Below, in pieces: positions 1 through 11,500 of a DNA stretch of 64,000 nt. Origin of the DNA: Patiria miniata (taxonomy: Eukaryota > Echinodermata > Asteroidea > Valvatida > Asterinidae); contig NW_024037067.1 of NCBI RefSeq assembly GCF_015706575.1, positions 6,151,909 to 6,215,908 of the forward strand, read 5' to 3'. The stretch's first letter is position 1. Each line of letters begins with the position of its first letter. A program made the translations under genes and the position numbers. Below the pieces are notes generated by a model. That model had not been told where the DNA came from. It saw only the letters and a list, made by a program, of their open reading frames with translations, and ran no database searches.

Positions 1-888
1 GGGGCTTGAGCATCCTCCCCCAAGAGGTTGTCATTTTTTTGGGGGGGGGGTATTTATTTTTTAGTCCCACGATTTGGCCTTGGTGATTGGAATGTGGCCT
101 GTTTTCGAGAAGTATAATAGGGGTGTAAGTAGCGCCACCAACGTCAAAATAGGCCGCCCCTAAAAAAAAACCCAAATATTTTTCTGCGGCCCAAAATGTT
201 GGGCAAATTTGTTTGGAAAAAAAATCAACTAATAACAAAACTGTAAAAAAAAAATTAAAAAAATTGAGCCCCCCACTAAAAAAACAAATCCTGGGTGCGC
301 CACTGCATAATTATTGTCCGACCAACTTTATACTATTGAGAAAATTAGATATAATGTAACCCTTTGAAGTGCATCGTAGCCTATTAATTTACGATTGAGT
401 GCCAAACTCCGAAGTAGAGTCCCGAAACTGCGTTTCATTTTGAAAGTCGAATAGAGCGTGTTTTTTGGTCCAAAAATTACTTCGAGGAAGTTTGAGGGAC
501 CAAGTGTTTTGGGATCGGCTGGCAAACTGGCCGTCGTGACTTTTGGCTGTATTCACGAAACGGCCATAAATTGAAAGAAAATCCCCATTTTTTTTAACCT
601 ACGAAGACAAATGAAAGCAATGACATAAAGTTATTTACAAATTAATATACCAGCCTATGATGAATAATTTAAAATTGTAATTAAATATACCCTTGTGTTT
701 TTAAGCCACATTTAAAAATTGAAAATGAGGCTAGAATGCATACACCATCCCATTCATCAGTTCGAAAAAATATTACGAATTTTGTCATATCCTGGGTATA
801 ACTCTTTATTTTCAACAATGAAAAAAAAAATCATATTTGAACATAAGCACATTTAAATAGGAGTTCATACAAACCCAAAACAGGGCAA
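1..888. other. Gene-free left edge with transposon scraps
   Basis: No coding signal is seen. The stretch has poly-G and poly-A runs and a GCGCCACTG word near 293-304 that resembles the end of the hAT-type element at 1146-2265, so transposon debris is likely. Nothing else is recognised. Confidence 0.4.
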
Positions 889-1145
889 TTGAAACTACAT
901 GTACATGTAATTACTCTTGGAAAACTGCCAAACTGCCAATTTCTCATCATTATCATTACAAATATACACATATTTTTCCACGGAGTTGTAGTTCCTTACA
1001 TCTTTTTTTTTTCAGAACTAGGAAAGAGGGCACTTTCTCAATCATTTTCATTTTATAAATATGGCAACAGCAATTAATAAAATCTGTTTAATAACTTTAT
1101 ACACAAAGTCAGCTTTGCCAAACAGAAACACATCATTGTCTAGAG

Positions 1146-2265
1146 CAGTGGCGTAGCCAGGAATTTTTCAGTGGGGGGCGCTGGGGGGGGGGGGGGGGGC
1201 TGGAACATTTCATGGGGGGGGGGGGGCGTCAAGCAGGGGCGTCAATCGCTTCTCAAAAGTGGCGGGGGGGGGGGACGTACCTTGATCATAACTGATGCAA
1301 GCGCGAAGCGCGAAGCGCAAAGCCCTTACGGCGTGATATTCGGGGCCCGCTTAAGGGCTCCGAAAAAAATTGGATTCTAGATGTTCTGTGGTGTGATCTG
1401 AAGCAATTTCGGACGACTTCCCTCCATGCTTTAACTAATATTTTCTTGGCAAAAGATAATTATTTGAACATCGTTTTCGAGGTTGGAGACATTGAATCAG
1501 CTATCGGTATTCTGAGCTTATTGGCGAGGGGTTCGGGGCCCGCTTAAGGGCCCCGAAAAAAATTGGATTTTCGATGCTCTGTGGTGTGATCTGAGGCAAT
1601 TTCTTACCACTTTAACCAATAATTATCTGAGCACAGAAGATAATAATTTAAACATAATTTTCGAGGTTTTCTCAGCTAAAGGCATAAGAAAATTTTGTGA
1701 ACATTGTTTTCGAGGTTGGAGACATTGAATCAGCTACCAGAATTCTGAGCTATAGGCGTGGGGTTCGGGGCCCGCTTAAGGGCCCCGAAAAAAATTGGAT
1801 TTTCGATGCTCTGTGGTGTGATCTGAGGCAATTTCTTACCACTTTAACAAATAATTATCTGAGCACAGAAGATAATAATTTAAACATAATTTTCGAGGTT
1901 TTCTCAGCTAAAGGCATAAGAAAATTTTGTGAACATTGTTTTCGAGGTTGGAGTCATTGAATCAGCTACCAGAATTCTGAGCTATAGGCGTGGGGTTCGG
2001 GGCCCGCTTAAGGGCCCCGAAAAAAATTGGATTCTAAATGCTCTGTGGTGCTATCTGAGGCAATTTCTGACCACTTTAACCAATATTTTCTAAGCAAAAG
2101 ATACATTGTAGTACATAATAGGGCCCATGGCGTCATGTAGATCAATGATAATTTTTTTAGAAACTCAAAATCTCAAAGGGGGGGGGGGCGACTGGGGGGC
2201 GACAAGGTTTCATGGGAAGGCGGTCCCCCCCCCACGCCCCCCCCCCCCCGGTGGCTACGCCACTG
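1146..2265. mobile_element. Non-autonomous hAT-type DNA transposon with 8-bp target duplication
   Basis: The ends are inverted repeats: CAGTGGCGTAGCCAGG at 1146 and its near-complement GGTGGCTACGCCACTG ending at 2265. Identical 8-bp flanks GTCTAGAG lie at 1138-1145 and 2266-2273, the target-site duplication length of hAT elements. Poly-G/poly-C runs sit inside both ends. No transposase frame is seen. The interior is a tandem array with a 232-bp period (see the separate repeat entry). It is inserted in a LINE fragment. Confidence 0.85.
1335..2035. repeat. 232-bp tandem repeat inside the hAT element
   Basis: The block GGGGCCCGCTTAAGGGCCCC, itself nearly palindromic, followed by GAAAAAAATTGGATT, recurs near 1340, 1535, 1767 and 1999. 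The last two intervals are 232 bp and the first is shorter (about 194 bp). Copies are nearly identical, which suggests recent amplification within the transposon. Confidence 0.85.
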
Positions 2266-2680
2266 GTCTAGAGTAATTATAAATTTGGTTTTGTCCTTAA
2301 TCCACGAAACAACTGAACCCCAACAGAAGACTGTGTAAACAAATGCGCAGAAGAGATGGGTAAGCGTTTCTTCTTCATTTTTACAAAAAGTACATTGGTT
2401 CGTCGTGGACTTATTGACTTTAAACACAAAATATTTCGTACCGAGAATTATGTTGTTTAGTCTGTATTCAACCTAGTATCTACAGTGAAATAGAAAGGAA
2501 TATTGAAAATCAACGACCATTTAGAAAAGCTAAAGTCTGTTTGCAACTTATTGTTCCAACTGGAAATGAATGTATAAACTACTTTTTTTCTGGTCGAGGC
2601 CAGCACTTTGAGAATTCTACGAGAATCTGTTTTGCCCATCAAAAGAATCTTGACATAAAAGGGAGTTAAATTGTGCATTT

Positions 2681-3295
2681 TTCTAAATCTAACAGTCCCG
2701 GAAGGGCTAGCTCATAGCTCTAACTACACCTCCATAATCCAGAAAATTAGTTCTGATATTAAACTTCCTCCTAAAATCATTAAAAGTTCACATATGTACA
2801 TTCAGGGAACACCACAAAATGGCTTCTTCGAGAATCAGGTTCAAATAGGACTAGGACTAGGTCAAGTTGGTGCAATACTTAATATTTGTCGTTTAGCAGG
2901 CCTATACCCAACTTTATTGTTGCTGCTGTTTCTGCTGCATCATCTGATCGAAACGTTTAAACAGCCGTTGCATTTGCTGTTTCTCATACTGCGAAGAGTG
3001 TGGCATTTCTTGCTGATGTTGGCGCATCAGCTATTGACGCTGTTCATGACGTTAATTCTTTATCCACTTCCCGCTGACGTGCTTCTTGAAGAAATTGTTT
3101 TATCTGTGCTACCCGATGCTGTTGCTGCTGTCGATGCTGTTGCTATTGTTGTTGCTGTTGTTGTTGATGTTGTTGCTGCTGTTGCCGCTGTTGCCGCTGC
3201 TGTTGCCGCTGTTGCCGCTGTTGCCGCTGTTGCCGCTGCTGTTGCCGCTGTTGCTGTTGCTGCTGTTGCTGCTGTTATTGCTGTTGTTGCTGCTG
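2681..3295 (-). pseudogene. Decayed continuation of the RING-polyQ gene repeat array
   Basis: Downstream of the stop at 3296 the same minus-strand frame continues the Q tract and the spacer (QIKQFLQEARQREVDK near 3060-3105), but it is broken by in-frame TAA at 3277-3275 and TAG at 3145-3143. All the Q-tract stops are one-base changes from CAA or CAG. The frame closes at a TGA near 3050. A shifted frame then gives a further Q-rich stretch (EMPHSSQYEKQQMQRLFKRF) that ends in TAA near 2915 but also carries a TAG. This looks like former coding sequence lost from the C-terminus, or an assembly of a defective allele. The plus strand of the same DNA gives long Leu/Val/Ala-rich open frames that are shadows. 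Left of about 2900 I see nothing. Confidence 0.6.
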
Positions 3296-3434
3296 CTACT
3301 GCTGTTGCTGCTGTTGCTGTTGTTTATCCACTTCCCGCTGACGTGCTTCTCGAAAAAATTGTTGAAACCGTGTTAGCCGATGCTGTTGCTGCTGTCGATG
3401 TTGTTGCTGTTGTTGTTGCTGCTGTTGCCGCTGT

Positions 3435-3465
<31 letters not shown>

Positions 3466-3612
3466 TCTGCTGATGTTTATCCACTTCCCGCTGACGTGCT
3501 TCTTGAAGAAAGTGTTGAAACCGTGTTTGCCGATGCTGTTGCTGTTGTTGTTGATGTTGTTGCTGCTGTTGCTGCTGTTGCTGCTGTTGCTGTTGCTGCT
3601 GTTGTTGCTGTT

Positions 3613-3643
<31 letters not shown>

Positions 3644-4207
3644 TTTATCCAATTTCCGCTGACATGCTTCTTGAAGAAATTGTTGAAACGGTGTTGGCCG
3701 ATGCTGTTGCTGTTGCATCGGAATGATTTTTGCCATTCGTTTATCCTGTTGATGTGGTTGCTTGTACAACTGTTGTTGTTGCTGTTGTTTTAGCTGCTGA
3801 TTTCGTTGATCTATCTGATGAAGGAGTTTTTGCATTTCGTCCTCCTGTTGCTGCTGTTTGGTGTGGTGTTGTTGCTCCAGCTGTTCTGACTTTTCTCTCT
3901 CCTTCTCCGCGGCATGAAACTTCTCAATGATTCCAGCTAGGTGGAAATTTCTCGGTAGGCACTCCGTACCGGTAGCGTCAAGCTGTGTTTTCTTACGACA
4001 AAGTGGACATTCAACTACTCCCTCTAATCCGTTGTCGCGAGGGCGGGTAACTCCCCCTATGCACTCCCGGCAGAAGCTGTGCTGGCACGTTAGAAGCACG
4101 GGGTCCTCGAAGACATCAAGGCACAGTGGGCATTGCAGATCTTCTTTTAAATTCTGGAGAAACTTTGAAAGATTCTCGGTTGCACCACTCAGTAGTGCTG
4201 AAGCCAT
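3296..4207 (-). CDS. RING finger protein with polyglutamine tracts (TRIM-like N-terminus)
   Basis: The protein has 303 residues and one exon; the start is the ATG at 4207 (MASALLSG). Residues near 25-75 form a C3HC4 RING: CPLC, then CQHSFCREC, then a closing CPLC. Such RINGs recruit E2 enzymes, so E3 ubiquitin ligase activity is the likely role. A motif PRNFHLAGIIEKF follows, shared almost exactly with the RING/B-box/galectin protein at 14924-18321, so the two are paralogues. The rest is Q-rich. It includes an uninterrupted run of roughly 30 Gln, encoded by mixed CAG/CAA, and repeated about 20-residue spacers of the form HRxTRFQxFLQEARQREVDK. No B-box or C-terminal domain is present. The stop is a TAG inside a CAG/CAA tract, so the protein is probably truncated relative to its ancestor. 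It could be a functional short gene or a decaying copy. Confidence 0.75.
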
Positions 4208-4667
4208 TTTGATAAAATGGATGCGCAATACCAGTCAGACGTATCACATGATATTGGGCAAAGTACAGCATGATGTCATCACAACATTGAATCTTTGACC
4301 TCTTGATACTTGGCACGATCTGCCAACCTTTTCCCCATCGCATTCGAGCCGTACCCACTAGTTGCTGTAATTTGATTATTAATTTGCATCCTATCTTTAC
4401 AAATGACAGCGAGGTTTGACGGTATTATCTAAAGGTAACAGGGCAGGTCCAGGAAGCTGGTCCAAGTTCCCCCCCCCCCCAAAAAAAAAAATTAACATCT
4501 ATTCAACTGAAAATTAAAGTTTTAAAAAGTTCTTTTAACCATTATTGCAAATGTAACTACTTGCTCTGAATGTTGCATCTAACCATTTTGCATTAATTAA
4601 GTACTAATTAATAAAGAGTCTGCAAAGCTATTACTTATGTTTTACAGTACACATACTTCAGCCTTGC

Positions 4668-4696
4668 TCCCATGGTGTCGAGCAGTACGCTCCCAC
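4668..4696 (-). repeat. 29-bp dispersed element, copy 1
   Basis: The block beginning TCCCATGGTGTCGAGCAGTA and ending CGCTCCCAC is identical at 43582-43610, 39 kb away. Flanks differ. It lies about 460 bp upstream of the RING-polyQ start codon. Exact identity over 29 bp excludes chance. A promoter motif or a short fragment of a transposon are both possible. Confidence 0.8.
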
Positions 4697-4929
4697 CATT
4701 ACCATTACCTTCCCCTGGATCGTTTGCCTATCCAACATTTTTGGATACGTATGCAAATTAAGAGTAGTCTGGTGCCTGTCTGTGCTTTACATCAACATCT
4801 GTTTTTTTATGCGATGTCTGGGGGGGGGGGGGAGCAGAATCACTTCGTCGTGACGCAAGTTAAAATGTTACAATCTTCCAGCCAATATGCAGTGTCACAT
4901 TTCATATGAACAAATTGGAAAGGAAAGGA

Positions 4930-5045
4930 TTATTTTAATATAATTACAATGTAATTGTAACGCAAGTAATAATTACAATATAATTGTAATTACAATAATA
5001 ATTGTTTCAATAATAATTGTAATGCAGTAATAATTACAATGAACG
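4930..5045. repeat. AT-rich ATTACAAT/ATTGTAAT simple repeat
   Basis: Degenerate copies of AATTACAATA and its complement alternate over about 115 bp and could fold into imperfect hairpins. There is no coding content. Confidence 0.6.
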
Positions 5046-5507
5046 TGAAAACACGTAATATACGTACACGTTAAAAATAACAACACCAAGTCCACGATAT
5101 AAATCCATAACATTACTTGCTACTTGTGGTACGTAATTGCGGTACCGAATCAGGATACATGAAGCAAGTTTCAAACCCAGGGTTGAACATACATACTGTG
5201 CTTTCACCAGGTGGAAATTCAGGTGCTAATGTTTAATGGTGAAAGTAGGGGGCAGGATGCAAATTTGGAAAAAACTATATAGCCCCGGTGGCCCGAATGA
5301 TAATTCAACCAGTGGTGAAAGTCAAAGAAAAAGCTACGTAGGCCTATGTGTATCAAGACTGCAATATTATTCGACGTATAACCAAGTGTCTAATTTTAAT
5401 TGGCCCCCCAAAAAGCTTTTGCTGATTTTATAATTGTAAGAGCTATAGTATAGGCCTAAAACATTTTAAAAACTAACGTGATCGACAATAACAGGCAATG
5501 TAAGAAA

Positions 5508-8500
5508 TCATTTTGTAAACTCCAAATGGTTGTATGCATCGTGATCCGGGGATGAAGGCAGATCTACATGAGGGCCCGTGGTCAGGGCTTGATAGCCGCC
5601 ATCATTATCTGACCCACTAAAACCGCCCTCAAGTGGTGAAGATTGGGGGTTGAGCGGGGACCCAAGTGGTGGGGTCAGACTGGTATAACCCTGATCTGAG
5701 GTCGGCATATTTGGACCGTGGTCTGACCCTGTCTGACCAGCATTTGTAGGCTTAGGCTGGTACGGGGCGACGATCGGAGGGCGCTGTTTGGGAGTGGAGT
5801 GGCTCCCCGTCTCACCACTCGCTGGCTGCTTGTCTGGCTGCCGACTCGGCTGAACGGTGTCTGGATTGATGTAGCCGTAGTCCTCGTCTGGCTCGGGGCT
5901 CGGGTCCAGGGACGCAGCAAAGGCCGGGTTTCGATGTGCACCCGACGGTAAGAAGTCACCGGCATATCTCTGTCTCCCTTCTGGGGGCGGGTCATAACAA
6001 CAGAGGAAAAGGCAACAAAAGATGCATATTTACTCCAACTAAAGTTGATTTAGTGACGCAATCTTTGGGATGCAGAAATGCTGAGACAAATTTATCCAAA
6101 AATGTATGGCAGGACTTTATCTAAATACGGATTAGGTAATATGTAATCTGAAAGAAATAAATTGGTGTCATGCCATTCATAATAGCGCTCGCTTTTGGTC
6201 CAAATGAATTAATTTGCCATACCTTTTAAAAGTAGTGCCCCCAGAGAAAACTTTACGATGGGGAAAAATGACGATATTGTTTGAAAAAAATAAGGTTTCT
6301 TCTTAACGGGACTAACCGAGTTAAAACTGTTAAGCCGGTCTTACCGTGCACCCATGTATAAATTGAAGGTGAAAATGATTTGGTGTTTATCTTGGAAGTT
6401 CGTTCATAAATTACCTGTGTCGTCTGCTGATGCCGCGGTTCGTGACTTCGAAACCCTGCAAATTAAAGGAAACAATTAACACGGTTGACATAAGCGATTA
6501 CCACTTTTTTTTCTTTGCGGGTTTAGTGGGGGTTACTTTTGCCCGTGCAGATTGCTCGAAGAAAAAGAGAGATAAATTGCGATCACAATCGTTGTTTTTT
6601 TTCTGAATGAATGAAAACATCTTAATACACAAGGAATTTTAAAAAAACACGGTTTTAGACACAATTCGCACGAGCAGTCAAAACTGGACTTTCAATCAAA
6701 CATTTTTTACCTCTTTTTGCGCCCAGAAACAAGTTTCTTGCCACCTTTACGATACCAGACGATCACGACAGCCACTATGATCAGCAAGACAAGAACGACA
6801 GCAACAACACTGCCGGCAATGACACCCGAGTTGGAAGCCGAGGGGTCTGGGGAGCCGCCATTTTCTTCACATGTTGAGTTGAGACTACTAAACGCGCCAT
6901 CCTTGAATCGGTAGTACTCCGCACTGGTAGCTGTGGCGTCGTTGCACTCACACAGAAAGGTTGAGTTCAGCACCTGCCATTCATCATATGCAGACTCTGT
7001 GTATGGCTCCCTTCCTTAAAAGGAAACGTTTATACACAAGTTTGAAACTTTGTCAAAATTTCTGGAGTATGCAGGGTGCACACAAACAAATTGTTGTGTC
7101 ACTTGACTCACTTTTGGACGATTTTAGTGAGTCATAGTAAATTTGACTCGTATTTAACACCATATGCATCGCATCAGACTCACTGAAATTTACGTAGCGA
7201 GTCAAAAGGGCATTGACTCACTTAGAATGTTTATTGTTGACTCACTTGTCCCTTGAAAATGAGTCTGGTTTGACATATGACTCAGTACCAAGCTGGCACA
7301 GAGTCATCCCCGGGCCTGTGCGGGCAAGCACAGGAAACCCGTTGTTTGCATCAATCCGCCATTGTTTTTGTCGCGTAGTAGTGGGAGCCAGAGCTCTTTC
7401 TTTTTCTTTCTGTTTTAAGGTATTTTCATGTTCAAAACGCTGCTATCGTGTTGTTAATAACTGAATGCAATCTACCCGATTCACGGTAGTTAGTAATTCC
7501 TTGTTATCAAGCACTGTTTGCTGTGTGTAGCCAAGCCTAAATTACGAAAGTGGCTTTGCCGTCGTATGCCTAGGTTTAACGTTAGTATACTAGGCCTACA
7601 TTGTGTTAGGCCCGGGCGCAGTGAGCAAAGGCATTTTGTGATCAACAAGGTATATATGCCCTCTAAATCTTTTTTTACTTGTGTTACTGATGCTCTTGTG
7701 CGTAAACTGTCTTCGAATTTGCGATGGTTTATGCACATCGCAGTGTTTCAGCACAGGACTCAGCTAAAAAAAAAATTCAAGTCACATGACTCACATGTAT
7801 CCCATTCTGAGTAATTGGACTCGTTTATTACATGGCAGTGTTTCACTACACGGACAAAATGGGGACTCATTTAAATGCCACAAAATGAGTCAAAAGACCC
7901 AAATATTATTCCAGCCCGAGTAACTTGACTCATTTCATGTGAGTCAAATGACTCACTTAAGTCCAAAAGTGTCTCACTACACGGACAAAATCATTACTCA
8001 CCTAAATGAGTCTTGTGACTCAGCATTTATTTTCTGTGTGGGTAAAAAAACCAAACCCAAATGTCGGGACCATTGTTTTAGTGAAGTTCTGCATGTAGCA
8101 CTTTCAAAATCTAGGATACATAAGCCCAATTCATATGCTTTCTTTTAGTACAAGAATCATTCAAATCACTCATGTACTTTTCAAGTTACGGAGTTTAAAA
8201 CACAACCGCCGTTTTAAGGTTCTGTCCAAGGATCACAAAAAGTTCAGTGTTCTTTCAGCAAAACGAAAACAAATCACATAAGGATGTGTGTGAATTGTTT
8301 TCGTTTTGCTGAAAGAACGCACACTTTTTTTGTGATCCGTGGACAGAACTTTAAAACGGCGGTTGTGTTGAAACTCCGTAACTTGAAAAGTACATAAGTG
8401 ATTTGAATGATTCTTAAACTAAAAGAAAGCTTCTGAATTGGGCTTTCATATCCTAGATTTTGAAAGTGCTACATGCAGAACTTCACTAAAACAATAGTCC

Positions 8501-11500
8501 TGACATTTGGGTTTCGTTTTTTTTTACTCACCCTGTATAGTAAATTTTTCATAAAACGAATCCTTCAATTTTTACATTCTTGTTCTTGAGATCAAAACTG
8601 GAAGTTGGCATTTTACCTGTTTTCCCCGAGAATGTCAGATCGCATAGCCCACAGTTACACATGATTGACTGACCAGAACTGTGGAGGAAATCAGATGGGA
8701 AAAAGGTAATCATCACGTTACCTTAATCCTTACTAACAAATATCTAGAGTTAGGTACACATTTTTTTAAAAAGGTCAATAACAATAGTAACTTTATATTG
8801 AAGGTTTTGGGATAAACTTAATTCTTCATCTGTAACGAATTTCATTTGATTTCTCTTCGACGTCGCTTCGCATGAGACAAGTATTCCTAGTAGTCAAGGT
8901 TTTATATTTTTTTAATCTGAGAAAGGATGGACGAAAATTGTTTCAATAGAAATCTATCTATTAAAAGTGAAAATTAGAAAACTGAGTAACTTTGTTTGGC
9001 TATCACTATGTTAAATCATGCCTTATGTTGCACTATACCATTGATGTCAGAACAAGAAAACACGCTATTGTGTTACACTAATGATTTGAACGAGATGAAG
9101 TGCCTATTAGAATCGGATCTATTTCGTACCTAACCATGGCACAGCCACATCCCTTGATGCAATTCTTCTCGCCACAAGGACAGAGGAAATATTCCCCAGA
9201 GTAAATAGATAGGCCTACGCCTCTGACGCAAAGGGCACCAGACTCAAGCAGGTGATTGAGACTGCTGGCAGGTGGTCCACAAGTTTCTCCTGCATTGTCA
9301 GACGAAAAGAGAAGCCTGAATTTAATCGTGAGGACCAAATTATTTGCTAACTGCATTACATCCATTGAAAAATAAAAATAAAAATTGAAAAACATCGGCC
9401 AAAATACTGTAGTGAATGTTTCAAATTGTCTTAGTTGAAAAATAAATACTGAAATGTTGAAGATGTCTCTCATATTTTGGGTGTATTTTTAAACCATTTT
9501 TTAAAAAACTGGATACGACTATGACAAATGAAATACACGATATCATTATTTTATCATATTGTGATAACGTCCTGTCATCATATATCTCTTTTAATTGCCG
9601 TTGTATAACTGTACCGATCAATTTAGAAAGTCTTACACAATGTGTGATTCGTGTTGTTTAGAGGAGGTTAAAAACCTCCTCTGTATCGATGGAACAGAGT
9701 CTGCCAGGTACTGGTTTTACCCGGGGTCAACGAGAATTAATGATTACATTTTAAATCATTTTTTATATACGTATTATGTCAGTCCATTAATAATAGAACC
9801 AAAAATAAGTCCGAAGGGAAACGATTGAAATGTTATCAGTGCATACCCGAAACGTCTTGCATCTCAGGAGCAGTCAGCTCCCGCTCACATACGTAGGCAT
9901 ATTTCGTTCCACAAGACCGGTCATTCCACTTAAAATCGCTACCAGGATACATCCTAAAGCATTGACCTCTGCTATTATGGCTCTCGCTGTCGTAAGCTTG
10001 GTAAGTAGCATTACTACCATCCAACCACACGTACTGCGTCATCAAACCGATCCAGTATTCGGACTGGCCGGTGTCCCCAAGAAGGCTCTCGATGAATGTC
10101 ACTTCATCTTCGGTCTCAATGTACAGAAGATGCCCTCCAGCTAGAGTCTGGCAAGTTGCCTGTGCTTCGCTTTGAGTCTTCGGTGAATCAAAGAATATAT
10201 AGCAAGACTCGCCGCTTGCTCTTTCTTCATCTTGACAAACTATATGTATGAAAATAAATGACCAAACAAATTTTACGGGGTAAAATTACAAACACCTGTG
10301 CACACCTGAAGATTACGTCAATGGATGATGCATGGTGATCAAAAATATATGGCTCTGAAAAAAATAAATAATATGTACTGATCATGCAGGTTGACAAATT
10401 TAATACGGGTCAGGTAATTGACTTATCACTGTTTGCGAGTTAGCCACGCCCTTAGACAACCCTATGGAATTTTGTCGTTAACTTTTGTTTGGCTCAGATT
10501 TTGCGCATTCCGCATCCATTTTTATATGATGCAAGTGGACAATATTTCACAACTTGCATTGACGCAATCGATTCTACCGCGATAGGTCAATTATATTAAC
10601 GAGAGACGCTATTTCGACTGCACTGTGTCAGTAATTATCGCGAAAAAAGTTCCGACTTCCATATCAATAAAACAATCAAGTATGGTATGATGAATGATGA
10701 TGGAACACCAAATAAATGTTTGTTGCTCGTTTGATTTTCAGGAATTCGGAAATGATAACTTGACCCCCAAATAAATCGTGAAAAACGCTACAAAAGCAGA
10801 ATAAAATATTACCATTTCCAAATCTTACCATCAGCTGTCAGCGGTGGAAATTCACAAATAAACCGCCTCGCCGTTCCACAGTTCCCAACTTCTGAAACTA
10901 TCTGATGTGAATCGCCTTCTTGGACAAAAATACACCCCAACTGAGTGTTATCAACGAAGGTTGAGAGATCGCGATGTAACGGACTTCCATCCAGCCAGAT
11001 ATAATTGCTGGTAGCAATCAGTCCAATCCAGTAACGTTCGTCGTTTCCACTTCCGTCTTGGTAGAAAAAACTCTCATAGAATGCAAGGAAATTCTGCTCG
11101 TCTTCCGATTCGATGTAGACGAGATGGCCATTACGCGCAATGCAATCTCTGTGAGCCGCTTTGCGGTTCTTGCGATTGTCGCGGAGGAATCTGTAGCACG
11201 AATCTCCGTATGGCATTTCATCCGCATCACAACCTGTTGGTAAATACATTTACCGGTATACACTTCAGGGTAAATAAATCTGAGTAAAGAACTTTGCTGT
11301 TTTTTTGGAAATTTGCTACAATCGAAAGACAAACATACTAGTGTTGGGAAGATAAAGTGGAAATATTTGGCAGAACTGTGCCTTTGATGAAACAAGCATG
11401 GAGTTTGCCACGTGCAGTCAGAGTATGTCGCGAGAAAGATATTTAGCTATATTGGGTCATCGCAGATTGTTCCTTAGAATAAAAATATAGGTAGAATAAC

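Larger units (their letters stand above)
900..2680 (-). mobile_element. Decayed LINE (non-LTR) reverse-transcriptase C-terminal tail, split by a hAT insertion
   Basis: Read on the minus strand, 2284-2427 encodes a CxxC-type motif (QCTFCKNEEETLTHLFC) followed by a W-rich stretch. This is the pattern of the zinc-binding region after the reverse transcriptase of many LINEs. The upstream part (about 2457-2680, with SKWSLIFNIPFYFTVDTRL) is in a different frame, so at least one frameshift is present. The reading frame ends in TLD at the hAT target site (2266-2273) and resumes on the far side of the insert, at about 1137, as NDVFLFGKADFVYKVIK. Further LINE-like residues (HIYKMKMIEKVPSFLVL) follow near 980-1060 in another frame. 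It is a dead fragment; the LINE clade cannot be named from this piece. Confidence 0.65.
4208..5507. other. Intergenic region upstream of the RING-polyQ gene
   Basis: No gene is seen. The region contains poly-C/poly-A and poly-G runs, a 29-bp block at 4668-4696 repeated exactly at 43582-43610 (separate entry), and an AT-rich ATTACAAT-type repeat at about 4930-5045. Confidence 0.5.

Noticed and set aside
2671..3793. Long plus-strand open frames rich in Leu, Val and Ala
   Set aside because: They are the antisense of CAG/CAA glutamine tracts (CTG, GTT, GCT codons) of the RING-polyQ gene and its decayed part. The composition is explained by the repeat and there is no domain.
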